64,000 nt of DNA from the NCBI GenBank assembly GCA_023055425.1, contig JALGPY010000001.1, positions 140,517,368 through 140,581,367 of the forward strand. The letters run 5' to 3'. Origin of the DNA: Linanthus parryae. Taxonomy: Eukaryota > Streptophyta > Magnoliopsida > Ericales > Polemoniaceae. Below are positions 43,893 through 56,130 of the stretch, one piece after another; position 1 is the first letter of the stretch; every line of letters begins with the position of its first letter. The notes under the pieces are model-generated. The model ran no database searches, was not told where the DNA came from, and worked only from the letters and a program-made list of their open reading frames with translations. The translations under genes and the position numbers were made by a program.

Positions 43893-46400
43893 GGAGGCTA
43901 TAAGTATAAAGTTTGGTACATTACAGACAACATACGGCCTTCTTGGGCGTTTTATTATTTTCTCGTGTAGAAAATGCGATTAATTATTGATCGTTGATAA
44001 TTAGGAATATTAAAGGCGACGTTAATAACTTTTGGAGGGACGTTATGTTACAGTGGGGTGTGTGTGTGTGTATATACATACACACACATATATATATATA
44101 TATATAAAATGTTGTGTATTATTTTGATTATTGTGTATATTCGAGTGTCATTGCTCTGATTTTGGTGCTGTTAAAACCATAAACAAGTCTGTCGGCATCA
44201 CCGATCCTAATTGTCCTTCTCGTTCCTCGTACGATCACCACTAGTCTTAGTCGTTGCCATGAAAAAGAAGTTATCAAGCCTCCTTCGAGATCTCTTGCAA
44301 ATTTCCATGGAAATCTACACATAGATCTACGCGACATACTAGTCTCCACAATATGAGTGTACGTATGACATGATTTCTTTTTAAATTGATCTTAGTATAT
44401 ACATTCGCACTTAATGAATTCGCTCTTAAACTGGAATATTAATAACGTCAGCTTGAACTATTGCAGAGTTAGAGTGGCGACGAATTTTGTTCTGTGATGA
44501 ATTTTAATCTCATTTCTTGCATTGCTAAATATCTAGTGCGATGTCTTTTAAATTTATGTTAAATTTGACTGTTTACACTGCTCTCTTTCATATCGCAATT
44601 ACTTGCATGAATAAGCCGAAAATGAGTGTGAGCACCTCGCATATTCTAGGTAGGTTATCGTCACATACATAGAAAGTGTTTCTTCTTCACTCAACGTTAG
44701 GGACTCGGAAAGGCATAGTTGAATGTGTTTTTAACCTAGTCAAAGTAGAGGACATAATTGCCAAAATTTATTAAGTCCAGGGACTTGACCGTAAAACTAT
44801 TCGAAAACCCAAGGACGGTTCCAAATAATTGCCAGCACTAAGGTGCTTAGGTGTCGTTTTCTCATTGGACTGTGATGAGAGCAACGTGCTTGTCTCCGTA
44901 GTCCTCGTAAAGTGGGACTATTCTCTTACCACTTTCTAACATTTCAATATTTTGCTTTTTTACATTTTTACCCATTTGGATAGAGAGGGTTATCCACTCG
45001 TTTCCACTGACCTTCTCTATCACCATACAAATTTTAGGGTTACAAGACTCCAATCTCACGCGCCTGCAAGGAGTGTGCAATACACGAAACGTTTACATCC
45101 GTTTTTAGTGCTTGAGGCACATGATACCCCATGTGACCAGATGCAGACGATTAATTTAATTATCTTTTTTGGTCCCTTGTATTTTGGTATTATAATTAAT
45201 TTACCCCTTATTTTAACTTAGGGATTGAGTCATGGGTCAAGTCAAACCCTAGGCCGAAACACTAGGAGTTCATTGTTTGTGCGTTTATGGGATATGCAGC
45301 TCAAAGCTCAAGTTTTCTAAAAATAAAACAAATAAACTCAATGCTCAAGTGCATACGTTCTATCTATGAACATTACTATCTAAAGAGGAAAACCTTTAAA
45401 GAAGTTGATTATAGAAAGGATTTGTTAGGGGTGAGGTTATACTAGTTATGAGTGCGATACGATTCATTATGAAAGCATCAATGTATCAAATTATGAAAAT
45501 CTCAATTGCAATCGCTATACCTAATGTACTTGAATAGAGTTCTGTACAACTAGCCTGACGCCACCGTATCAGTTTCACCTGCTTTTTGTCATCGTTTGCC
45601 CTCTGATTCACGTGCTTTTCATCGTCGTTTACCATCCGTTTCACTTGCTTTTCCTCGTCGTTTACCCATCTTGATAAACCCTTATTTCAACTCACTTTTA
45701 CTTCATGCGCATGAGTAGGGCTATGTACGACGTATTTGTTGCCTCCTTTTCCGTTACGAGGTACTTATTTTTGTCACGCATTCATCACATCACGAGTTTT
45801 GAACATTAGATACGACAAGATTTGACATCACTCATACATCCACCCATTCAGTGCCGATACACAGTCGTGAAAAGAACAATATTAACCGAATGAATTAGTC
45901 TTAAAGGATCATACACGTTTCACATTTGTTAGTACATTTCAAATTTTACAATGCAACGTCACTTATTCAACAGAGAGGTTGTTCGACTCGTTTTGATTAT
46001 TGAATTGTAGATCAAATTTTAATCTGATTTTGAATTCTCAATAGTCACAAATTTATAAGAGATGTCAAAAAATATTCAAAATCCTACCGTAAAAACGCAT
46101 CATGATCTTTCGTAACAGTGAGACAGGTCATATCAATATAACTAGTGACCCAATGTTACACCAGTTGATAATTCCCGATAATTTAGCTCATTCAAACATA
46201 ACAAACAAAGTATGTATATGTTTCTGATAAAAAGAGACCAGTCAGAAGAAAATGTAGATCTCACACTCAGCAAAATGAAAAAAAAAGAAATTCTCTCAAA
46301 AAAAAGAGCGTGAGAAGAACGCGAAATGGGGGGAGGGTAAAAAAAGAAAGAAAGGTGGGGGAGTGCTAGGGTTTGGAAAGGAGGCAACAAGACCCTAGTG
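43893..46400. other. Spacer upstream of EMF1
   Basis: No gene is seen. A second (GT)n...(AC)n(AT)n palindromic dinucleotide tract lies at 44057-44106. Short ORFs on both strands have no recognisable domains. Distal regulatory sequence of EMF1 may lie here, but I cannot point to an element. Confidence 0.4.
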
Positions 46401-46804
46401 GGGGGTGATGAGAAGCCGCACCAAACACCTGCCTAGCTGGCACCTCCTGATTGGTTTCAACTCCGCTTCTTTCTCTCTCAATACTCATGCTTACTGTGTG
46501 TGAGTGTGGTTATATTCTTTTACCTGTCTTTTATTACACTCTTTCTTCACACCAAGTAACATAAAGCTCTCTTCTCTCCTCAAAAATTAAAAACAAAACA
46601 CACAACCCTCTCTCTCCGCTTCTCTCTCTAAAAAGCTAGGGTTTAACGACTTCGCGCACTCAAATTACTCTCAACCTCTGATGAATCCCCCCACCGGAGC
46701 GACACCACCATCTCCGCCGCGCCGCTCCGCATCCACCGGTGCCTTCTTCTCCGGCCGCCGTCAAGGATCGGACTGAAAGTGACCGGATCGAGAAAGTTAG
46801 TCAG
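46401..46804 (+). promoter_or_regulatory. EMF1 core promoter and first 5'UTR exon
   Basis: A CT-rich leader (about 46560-46640, with CTCTCTC tracts and GCTAGGGTTT) is followed by a non-coding exon that ends at a good donor, CAG/GTACGT, at 46804/46805. The transcription start is estimated near 46500-46580. A 5'UTR intron probably runs to an AG before the start codon, for example at 47626, but other acceptors exist. Confidence 0.55.
46681..46776 (+). CDS. Upstream ORF in the EMF1 leader, 31 codons
   Basis: ATG at 46681 and TGA at 46774-46776, wholly inside the inferred first 5'UTR exon. The peptide is Pro/Ser/Arg-rich (starts MNPPTGATPP, ends RRQGSD) and resembles no known protein. If the leader is spliced as inferred, ribosomes meet this ORF before the EMF1 ATG at 47643, so it could dampen translation. 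Whether the transcript starts upstream of 46681 is inferred from the leader composition only. Confidence 0.45.
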   Translation: MNPPTGATPPSPPRRSASTGAFFSGRRQGSD

Positions 46805-47642
46805 GTACGTGATTTGGATCTGATTGAGCTTCGAAAATCGCTTCTTCTTCATCTGGGTTATTGATTCTGGTTGTTATGAGCTGGTTCTCAGTTGGGTTTC
46901 AGCTGATTTTCTTATTCGGAAATTAATTTCTCTTCTTTCCTGAATTCGGGTTAGATTCGGTTTGCGATTTTGTTGCTCTACTACTGTTCATTTCTCGGGC
47001 TGAGAGATGGAAATGGAACCTTTTTTGGGGGGTTTTGGATTTGGGTTTTAGACGGGTCGATGGTTACGATGTTTTCATCAATCGGGTTTACCCGAAGAAA
47101 AAAAATTCAAAAATGAAAATGAAAAAAGAAAAACCCTAATTTCGTTTTTTTGTGGAAATGATTGGGTGATGGGCACTATTCCGATTTTCCATGAATTGGG
47201 GTTTTATTAAAGTCGCTTACTTTCCTTATTTCAGGCTGTGTCATTTCTTGAAGTTGAAAAACCCTAAATTTTTTCAGTGCTGCTTTGAGTTCACTTATTT
47301 AGGTAAATGAAGACAGAAACCAAATTTAGGGTTTATAATGCTATTTGGGTGACTTTTTTTTCTTTGCTTCATTGTTATTTTATGATATGATACTAGTCCT
47401 TTATGTGCTTCTAGTTCTTGATAAGAACATTCATGTTGTTGGTAATGTGTATTCTCACTTCATGAGAGTTCAATGTAGTGAGCTTTATGATTAGTTTGAT
47501 TCGGTTAAATTTCATCATGTTTACATGCAGTGTTTCTGTTGTGATTTGGTTATGATCCTAAGTATAAATCAAATTCTATTAAGCTTATGAACTCTCGCAT
47601 GTCGGATTAACACTGCAATATTTTAGTTTCTTTCTTTTTCAT

Positions 47643-50600
47643 ATGGAGACAAGTGTTGTGGTACTGGAAGATGCTCATCAAAGAACTGAATCTACTCCGT
47701 TTACTAAATCATCCGGAATTGTCATGATTGATTCCATATATATAGATCTCGGCGGTGCTATGGAGAGTCAGCATGGAGAAACCAAGTGCGATCACTTCTC
47801 TATACGGTAAGTTTCACTTGTCACTTATTTCATCCTTATTTTAGAAACCTCGTACGCCATTAAGTTCACTTGTCACTTATTTCATCCTTATTTAGAAACC
47901 TCGTACGCCATTATGGTATTGCAACTGATGTTCCTCCCTCAAGTCAATGTCTTTGGTTAAGTGACAGTATCTTCTTCTTGCACGTGTCGTTGCATGAGTG
48001 ATGATATTCACAGTTCACACTGAACTATACTATGTACTCACCAAGTGTCACTCGTCTATCTTATGATTACTGGTTGTTAACAACTACAGAAGTCTTATGT
48101 GGTTGCGTCTGTAATTATTTTTCTACAATTCTAGCGTATCTGTTTTTGGTTTTCCATTATCTATTATGTGATACTGGTTGTTAACAATCGTGGAAAATGC
48201 TACCGGGTTAATTGGTGCAACAATAGTCTTCTATCACGCTGTGAGTAAAATCCCAATCGACACTTAACAGTTGAAGTAAAAAAAAAAAAAAAAAAACTTC
48301 CTATACATTAATGATCAAACCTACAAGGTAAAGGGGTTAGTTTTTATTGCCCAAATGTCCACGCTATGAGTTTAATTTGATGGAATATCTTACACTTAGC
48401 ACCTCATGCTGTTTATTCTTCCGTCTCATATATAACTCTCTGTATGCACGTCTCATTTATTATTTATTTTTCAATATTTTTTTCTGAATAATTCTAAATA
48501 AGTTTTCGCATTGTCAACGCAGAGGTTATGCTGCGGAGATGCGCAAAAAGGACCTGAGCATATGCGATCCATTTTCTTTAGATAGTAACAAAAATAAGTC
48601 AGAGGAGCAGGCGAGCATACTTCCTCCATTACAAGTTCCCGAATACAAATGGTGGGGTTGTGAGAGTTGCATACAGAAGATTGATGCAACAAGTACTACT
48701 AATGAAGCTGTTATGTTGCCGCATACCAGTGAAAGTGGATTTGCATCCACCAGCAATTGTCAGAAGCAGCAATCGTCAAGTCACCCAGCAGAGGGGTTGG
48801 CAGATTCACTGCTGGCTTTGAAGGTGGACAGTTTTGCTAATGGTTCCACCAATGCGGGAACAGATGAAACTCATGTTTCATCGCGTTCTAATATCAAAGA
48901 AAAGAAAGATCACTCTAGACTACCAATTATACCAATTATTGCTGGTAAATAGCTGTCTACTCAATGGAGGTTTTGTAATGAGCGAATGACAGATCATGGG
49001 AAAGTAGATTATTGGAATGAGTGGTTCCAGTGAGAAGACAACACTCTCTCTCTCCTCACTACAACCGCTAATTCCAATAATGGACCCTCCCATATTCTGT
49101 CATTAGCTCATCCAAACACTCCCAATACCTAATCGTTTTTTCCCACATGTTGGGAATATCACATTTTAACTCGTTTCATTGTGGTCTGCGCTGTTTTTTT
49201 GTTTATTCAGGTCATGTTGACAGCGTAGCAAAACATGTGACTGAAGAGGTTCCGCGTCCATCTGGTGACCTAAGTAAATCTACCCAATGCTTACTGCAAC
49301 AGAGACCTGCAGATGCCCCAGGTAATTGATTATTTGTGTTGAATAAGACTTACTTTATTTATGGAATTAGTTGTAATATATGTTTTATGAATCTGAACAG
49401 ATGCTCCTGGATTACAAATCAATGGCTTGGTAGATTATTTCGGGCAAACCCTCAAGACAGTTACTGGTTTCAGAAGCCTGAAGCCCTTGGGTCAGAATTC
49501 TGCTGAAACTTCTCAGTTGAGAGTCCCAACTTCTCCTGGTTTTGATCAGAGAATTGTCTCAATGCCTTGTGAGACTTCCAAGGTATCTCACAGAGATAAA
49601 CATGTACCAAGTGGTAGTATTGCGAAGGGTAAGATGATATCTCGTGCCTCCTTGAGCCCCCAGAAACATGATAACCTCTCATCTGAATCTGACGATATGT
49701 CGGCTGGAAGTGGTAATCACGATCCGCAACCGAATCCGATACGCCAAAAAGCTCCAAAAGTGCGTCTTTTGACCGAGTTGTTAGGCCCAGAAAAAGCTAC
49801 TGAGAATGATCGCGTCGCAGAGGTTGGGGGCTCATCCAGCTCAATGCAGGTTATGTCTGCTGAGTTGGAGTCAGTCTCTGTCCCATACAGTGACATGGCT
49901 GATGAAAGAAGTCCAAAGAAGCGCCTTGGTGCTACCAAAGGGAAAAGGAAGATGCATCAAGACAGAGAATGGAGACCTCTGGAGTTTATGTATCCTAGGA
50001 AACCAACTAAAAAGGCAAGGAGGTTTAATGAAGATGCAGACAGTAATGAAAACTCTGAATCTCAATCAGAAGATGTATCTGCTGGGGTTGATACGCATAC
50101 GGAAGCAATTATGCGGAATAATAAGTATACTCCACACATGGGTAACAGGAATGGTATGACTAGTAAAAAGAAACATAGGCAAGATCATGATCAAGTTGAA
50201 GCTGGATATTACCTACCGATGCCTGAGCAAGTAACTGCGCCGAGAACAAATTATCTCAGTTCAGGAGTTGCTGCTGATAATTATTTCAGATCAGCAAATG
50301 ACGCGTTCGTCAATAGCAGATTGAAGTCAAGTTTTGGAAGTTCTTTCCCCGCGAAGGATGGTGAAAGGAAATCATCAAACTTTGGTAAGATAAGAAATAA
50401 ACAACATGTTGGGTCCAGACACGGTTTTTTAATGCCAAACAGGAACAATCTGACTGGACAAGGTTCCATTAATGTTATGGATTTTGAGGGCGAAAGGGTC
50501 AATCGTCAGTCAGCTCATGAAGCAGCCGCGAGAAACTGTTCGGACTTGTCTCGTAATGGCTATGCAACTGTTTATAGAAATGAGAAGAACTTCACTTCTC

Positions 50601-53220
50601 AGAAAGGAGATGCGGGTGATCTGTTTTCTTCCCAACAAAGGGGAACTTCAAGTTCAAGACCAGACCATAAGAAGAAAGGATTGCTTTGTGATCTCAATGA
50701 AAATGTTTCTCATGGTGTGCCGAACCTGAGTGGGATGAACAATTCTGTTCCTCGGTTTGAAAATGGAAGTTTTTCTCGCCGTCAACATTCGGTAAATGCT
50801 TCTTCTTTCTATGCATTTGATATTTATTGCTTTGGAAACTTTTACCAGCTGCGTACATGTTCTGGTTTGGTGTCGAATTCCTCGCAATGTTGGTTAAATT
50901 GATGAGCTCTTGATCTGTAAAATTGTCCCAACGTGCTGTTAACTTAGGTTGCGGATCTTGGGTCAACTGAGCGAGCATCTGACCTTACCTTTTAAGATAC
51001 CATTATTCATGGAAATATCACAATTCGCCCTTCAGAAATGATTGATAGTAGGCTTTTGCCATAAACTGCATCTTTACTGGTTTAACACTATCGCTTATCA
51101 TGTTTTGATCAAGAACAATATGAATAATGAGTCAAGTTTGCTATCATCATTTTAAGACAAGTTATCATGGAAATTGAAATTTGAACCTCCTAGTTTTGAG
51201 GATTGTCTAAGTTTAGCACTATCACTTTTGAGGTAAGAGGAGAGTCGCTGTAATCGAAACTGTGTTTCACTTTCTTGATCATTTAGTTGAATTAGACAGA
51301 AGAAAGCTGCCTAGTAAACTTCGGAATGTGTTTGTAACTCTATTAATTGACACGGGGTATTAAATTTTCTGTTGGAAACTGAAGAAATTACCTAATCACA
51401 CGTGTTCAGTGCTGCCTTCTTGCAAACTTTGAATGACTGATGACTCTGCCTTCGTGTTTTGTGAGAAAGGAATATAACTAAAATAGCGCATATAGTATCT
51501 TTCTACTAGCTTTGCTTTTTGTTAAATAATTTTACTTTCAAATGTATGCTTCAGTGTTTCAAACCATAAAGTTGACAAAACTCCTTTTCAGGATACATCC
51601 GATGGTCGCAATGGCAAAAAGACTAGTGAAGTACAAGATCAAGGACTCGATGACATCCCAATGGAAATAGTTGAGCTACTAGCTCGAAACCAGTACGAAA
51701 GATCCCATTATCAGCCTGAAGAAAGCTACGTCTTCTCAACCAACACCAAAAAGAATTCTGCCTATAACAATACTTTTCAGGCAGTGGACAAGAATGGGCC
51801 TCTGAAATCGCTGCAGAAAGATAACTGCTGGAAACCTGTACCCCCAATAGGCAAATCTAAAACTGTTGAAGCTGAGAATTCCAACAAAAGAAACCCCACT
51901 AACTGTTTCCCTCAGATGACTGGCTTGAGTGGTTTCCATGCAGATATGCGTCCTCCTGAGGAAGTGAATCCTCTGTTTTCAGGCTTCAATGTGTTCTCCA
52001 ATAGCCAACAGATGAATTCAGGTCCCCAAGTCTCTGATTCTTCTTCCATCAGGATCAGCAATAGTAATAACCCTCCTCAAGCCTGCAAAAGGAAGAGTAA
52101 TAACTTGCCAAACAGGTATCATCCTCCTTCAAGAGTGCCGATTGTAGAGGTGCTTAACTCATCATCCCAGAGAGTTTCATCGGGATGGGATAATGCGATG
52201 GAACAGCAGCAAGTGGGACCCGCTCGGACGCCCTTTTCCCTCGAGATCCCCGACAAGAGGAAATCCAAGCTGAGTAACTTTGACAAGCAAGCGCGGTTTC
52301 AGAAAACAGTTAATGAAGCGCGAGATGGGCTTGTGGATATAAATTTCATGAATCCGAGTAATCTTGGTTCAGAATCTTTTGGGAGAGAATCTTTCTCTCC
52401 GCGAAATGAATTCGTGGGCAGCAGGCATAGGGGAATCGATCTAAATGCGAATGCTAATGAAGCCATTCCAGCTATGCAGTTGCTGAGTCTGATGGATGCA
52501 GGTATGAGTTCGAGTTCTTCAGCTTTTAGCATTGATGGCAACCCCAAGTTCTTCACCAAGCCTTTCTTTCCTTGCGATCATCATCCCAAGGCTAGTAGCG
52601 TAAATGGGACAACATCATCACAAATCATTGATAAACCTTTATTTCCCTATGATAACCCATTTCGAGGGAATATGGTTTTCGGCGACTCCACAAAGAACCA
52701 GTCATCTTCTTCTTCTTCTTTTCCTGCTACTATGGAGAAAGCCTGTGAATGTCCACCTTCTGGTGGCTCATTGACCTCTCTGTTTCAAGCTGCTTCAAAT
52801 AGCTTTCTCAAAACTGGAGTTTCACAGACCGGTGTGGCTAAAGCGAATCAGGATAGTAATAAGCAGAAAAGGACTCTGATTCAGAGTCCACCTGGTGCTA
52901 TGATGTCCCAACCTCATCAGCAGCAAAATGCAGGTAAAGATTCGAATAAAGGTGCTAACTTGGAGGTTGGTGTTGCGAATGGAACTGCTTTTGGTGAGGG
53001 ATGGGTTTCCAGGAATGATACATGCAGTGTGAATAGAAACCCGGCTGATTTCAGCGTACCAGGTCCAAAAAATATTTACATGATCAATGGCAAAGATTTG
53101 AGATTTGGGAGGAGGCCTCGAGGCAGACCTCGCTTGTACAATGTGGATGGAGGCAGGAAGCTACTGAGTGGTACAACTCCCACCGATATGAAAGGGAAAA
53201 CCCAAATTCTCCCGGCGTAA
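47643..53220 (+). CDS. EMF1: EMBRYONIC FLOWER 1 (EMF1) homologue, five coding exons
   Basis: Exons 47643-47806, 48523-48944, 49211-49321, 49401-50791 and 51592-53220 join in phase through GT-AG introns to give 1238 codons; Arabidopsis EMF1 is about 1100 residues. Conserved EMF1 blocks occur in order: IYIDLGGA and CDHFSIRGYAAEMRKKDL near the N-terminus; VPEYKWWGCESC at 94-104; KVRLLTELLG at 352-361; DDIPMEIVELLARNQYER at about 716-733; IDLNANANEA further on; and CSVNRNPADFSVPGP followed by NIYMINGKDL at 1174-1198. EMF1 is a plant-specific nuclear protein that works with Polycomb complexes to keep floral and seed genes silent (family knowledge). Most of the protein is low-complexity and predicted disordered. 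The C-terminus has RPRGRPR (1204-1210), an AT-hook-like core. The ATG is supported by homology of the next 60 codons; a TGGT-rich 3'UTR follows. Confidence 0.93.
47808..47911. repeat. 52-bp tandem duplication in EMF1 intron 1
   Basis: TAAGTTTCACTTGTC... and TAAGTTCACTTGTC... follow one another, each running to CGTACGCCAT. The first copy begins inside the splice donor (GTAAGT). Confidence 0.9.
48961..49128. mobile_element. Foldback MITE in EMF1 intron 2
   Basis: The left arm (CAATGGAGGTTTTGTAATGAGC, then GAATGACAG and ATTATTGGAATGAG) is the imperfect inverse of the right arm (ATTCCAATAAT, CTGTCATTAGCTCATCC, CACTCCCAAT), with a loop of about 30 bases rich in CT. Almost the whole element would fold into one hairpin. 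No clear duplication was identified. It lies in the same intron orientation as a possible small-RNA precursor. Confidence 0.7.
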
Positions 53221-53560
53221 AAATGTCTCGGTATGCGGGCTTTTGGGCTTCGGCTTGGGGATTTTGTTGTGTAAGTTATGGGTTACAAAGGCAAGCCTCC
53301 TTTTTTTTTCTGGGAAAAAAAGTGTACACCATCATCCAAGACTCTTTTTTGGAATTTCTTTTTCTTTGTTTGATAGAACTATTTTGAGTGAGGTTTCTGG
53401 GATTTCTCTGTATGTGGAATAAGCGAAAACCTTTTTTAAGTATACAAGATGGATCTTCAGACAGCAGCAGAAAAATGATATTTGACAGTCGGCGCAACCT
53501 GTGAGTGCTGGAGGGGGGTGGGGGAGTTGAAGCTTCCGAGAATAAAACTTTTGGTTGTTT
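53221..53560 (+). terminator. EMF1 3'UTR and polyadenylation region
   Basis: T/G-rich sequence after the TAA stop, with AATAAA at 53541-53546. Cleavage is expected 10-30 bases further. Nearer A-rich signals were not obvious. Confidence 0.6.
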
Positions 53561-53682
53561 TTTTATTTGTTTGTTTCTCTGTTTCTTGAGACTATTACAA
53601 AAGACTTGAACAAATTTCAGTTGCTGATTGCTAAACTTGTGAAAATACTCAGCTCTTTACACCATCTAAAAATGTATCAGGA

Positions 53683-53713
<31 letters not shown>

Positions 53714-55229
53714 TTTTCTGTACCTGCAGATGTTGCTCTGTTGCTCTGTCTGTGTAGATTAATGTTTTGAAGATCCTGTGTTTTTTTTCTCTTCACAGCT
53801 TTTTCTGAAATATGCAGTTATAAGTAGAAACCTTTCTGGTGTTTACTCAACTTGGGTTGTGGCTATTGCAACTTTTTTACTGTTCTGAAGCAGGGCATTT
53901 GAATGGATGACTGGCAGTGAAGTTGGGCTTTAATTTTCCGGGTACCTTTTTGGACCGTCCGGTAAACTTCTTGTTCGATTGTATGTAATTCATGTTTAGT
54001 AGTAATAGTAGTAATTTGGTTTAAGAAATCCCAAATAAACCGATCATAACGACCGAACCAAACTGATGTCGTGGTTTCGGACGGTTTACATGGTTATTTG
54101 GTATAAACGATTCAAGTTTTTCTCAAATCGGTCTAATCGGTCCGGTTTCAGTTTGTTAATCAATTACACACAATTGAACGAACCCGAACCGTTGCCTACA
54201 TTATATATTTTTACTGTAACATATATTTGTATATAACGCATAGTTAATCATCTATAAAGCATCCTTAATTCATAGCTAGGTTTCCTGGACTGTCTGGGTG
54301 TATCAGGTGTGTAATTTTAGCCAAAGACAGTGAACCACATAAATTAGGTATTAATTAATATTTCTCCCAAAAGTTACATCTTCGAAATTTTGCCTGCAAG
54401 ATTCTCATAATTTTACAGTTTGTTTCATGATTCCCAAGTTCTTTTTCTCCTACTGAATTCTGAAGATTAACTTTATATTCTTAGTCGTGATAACCATATT
54501 GACTAATCAGAGATGGAAACGCAAAAGGATCTCAATCTTCACAGCAGCTTTTACGTAATATTTACCAAACAACATTTTATCTAAAAATCACAGCAGCTTT
54601 CTTACAATGTTTTTCTCACAGCAACTTCTACCACCGCTACAGCATTCCCAAACTAGACCTTAGTATCCCAAATAGATAGTTTAGTCACCTAAATAATTTA
54701 TTGATATTTTTTTCTCCTTTTCTCTCATGCCCCACTAATCTATGACTGACTGGAATCTTGGCTTTTGCTCTATCCTCAAAGTTCTCAGATCTAGATCTAT
54801 GGTGGCTGAAGCACAGTTGCAGGTTAAGGATGTCAAGCAATTATTTAGGAACCTCGTTTTTTATTATGGTATTGACCTACTGTTTTCGACTTTGTTCTCA
54901 CGGGATGGTTCCGGTTTTTGGACGCTATTTGTGCTTGGAACTCTCTTCTTTTTCTTTAATGGAGTTCTATGTTATGGGCAGGGACAGAAGGAGCAAATTT
55001 AGAGCTCTAAAAGAGCACCACATGATACTCTATAATCAATAAGTGTCTAACAATCACTGACAGTAGTCACACTTTCATTTGTTGTAGAGCATCACGTGGT
55101 GCTATTGAGCACTAATAAATTGCGCCAAAAGAAAGACGAAAAACATTTTACAACGACATATGTCTGGTCCGTCTCCTTTCTACTAAGTTATACTATTACT
55201 CTTTCACAAATGCGGAAACCAAATTAAAG
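53561..55229. other. Spacer downstream of EMF1
   Basis: It contains a (GAT)n tract at 53689-53712 and, at about 54030-54190, a patch of GAACCGAACC/CGGTCCGGTTT words typical of diffuse plant intergenic repeats. Short ORFs at 54742-55042 have hydrophobic composition and no recognisable domain. No gene is supported. Confidence 0.45.
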
Positions 55230-55768
55230 AAATGCATTTGCTCTCTTTTGAAGAACAAGATTCTGACATTTCACACAGCAAAATGAGAGGAAGAAGAAGT
55301 CGCACGGCGAAGATATATGACTATTTGTGTTAATTTTCATTCAATTTGTGTTATCTTAGTCACGTGAAATTTGGATGTTAGCTGTTTTAGAACTTAGAAA
55401 CTTATTTAGTAGAAACTACTGGTTCGACAAAAGCAATTTGATGGCGTCACTTTGCATATAGTCTTCCATAAATTGTTGGAACCTTTCTTAAATATTTCTT
55501 ATCCCAGAAATACTGACATCCTCGAATAGACAGGTATTCCACTACAAATTAACAATATGTTGTGGTAGGAAAATTATTATACGAATGGGCACAAGATCAA
55601 GTAGACAAATATTTTTACATTGGTTGATTAATAAATCGATTGTGTGCATGATGGTGGTCATGGGGGTACATTTTACTAATTCATTGATTGTGCATGGTGG
55701 GTGCCAGCTTGATATATATGGCCAGGGTTCCAATAAATGACAGAAAGTAATGAAACGTAGCAGTTTCA

Positions 55769-56130
55769 ACGATTAGGTGCTACCTCAGTGGTAGAATGTT
55801 TGAAACACCTGCATGCATGAAGTCTCGGGTTCGAACCTGTCATATACTACCTCCGTTTTGTCTGTTTCGTATGCGTTTGACTTTTTAACCCGTAACTGAG
55901 TCACTTTGACTTGGTGATTTGGGTACCAAAATGATGTAATTTTTCAACAATTTTTTCATGGTATTTTAGAATAAACTTTCCTCTATAACACCATGCAAAG
56001 ATTACCAAAATCTTGTATCGTTTTGCTAATCAAATCAACGGATGAAAGTAACCCAGTGAATAGTGACAAAAAGTGAAGTAGGCTGAAACAGGCGAAACAG
56101 AGGTAGTATGATGTAATTCTAAAAAAAAGT
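55769..56130 (+). mobile_element. tRNA-derived SINE (copy 1), split by a MITE
   Basis: It has an A-box-like word (TGCTACCTCAGTGGTAGAATG), a B-box-like GGGTTCGAACC and an A-rich tail (CTAAAAAAAA), within 12-bp direct repeats GTAGCAGTTTCA at 55757-55768 and 56131-56142. Without the MITE it is about 100 bp. It cannot fold as a full tRNA and has a tail and target duplications, so it is a SINE and not a tRNA gene. Confidence 0.8.
55847..56106. mobile_element. Stowaway-type MITE, TSD TA, absent from unit 2
   Basis: 260 bp, CTACCTCCGTTTTGTCTG at the left and the inverse at the right (CGAAACAGAGGTAG), flanked by TA. It lies immediately after the SINE B box. The corresponding place in unit 2 (about 58177-58180) is an unoccupied TATA site. 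Confidence 0.9.

Noticed and set aside
50874..50902. Stop of the 49427-50902 frame as the end of a shorter EMF1 protein
   Set aside because: A clear donor at 50791/50792 and an acceptor at 51591 join in phase to the exon carrying the conserved PMEIVELLARNQYER block, so the frame past 50791 is intron read-through.
55775..55842. tRNA gene suggested by A and B boxes (also 58115-58170)
   Set aside because: No complete cloverleaf with matched acceptor stem. A-rich tail and 12-bp target duplications identify a SINE.
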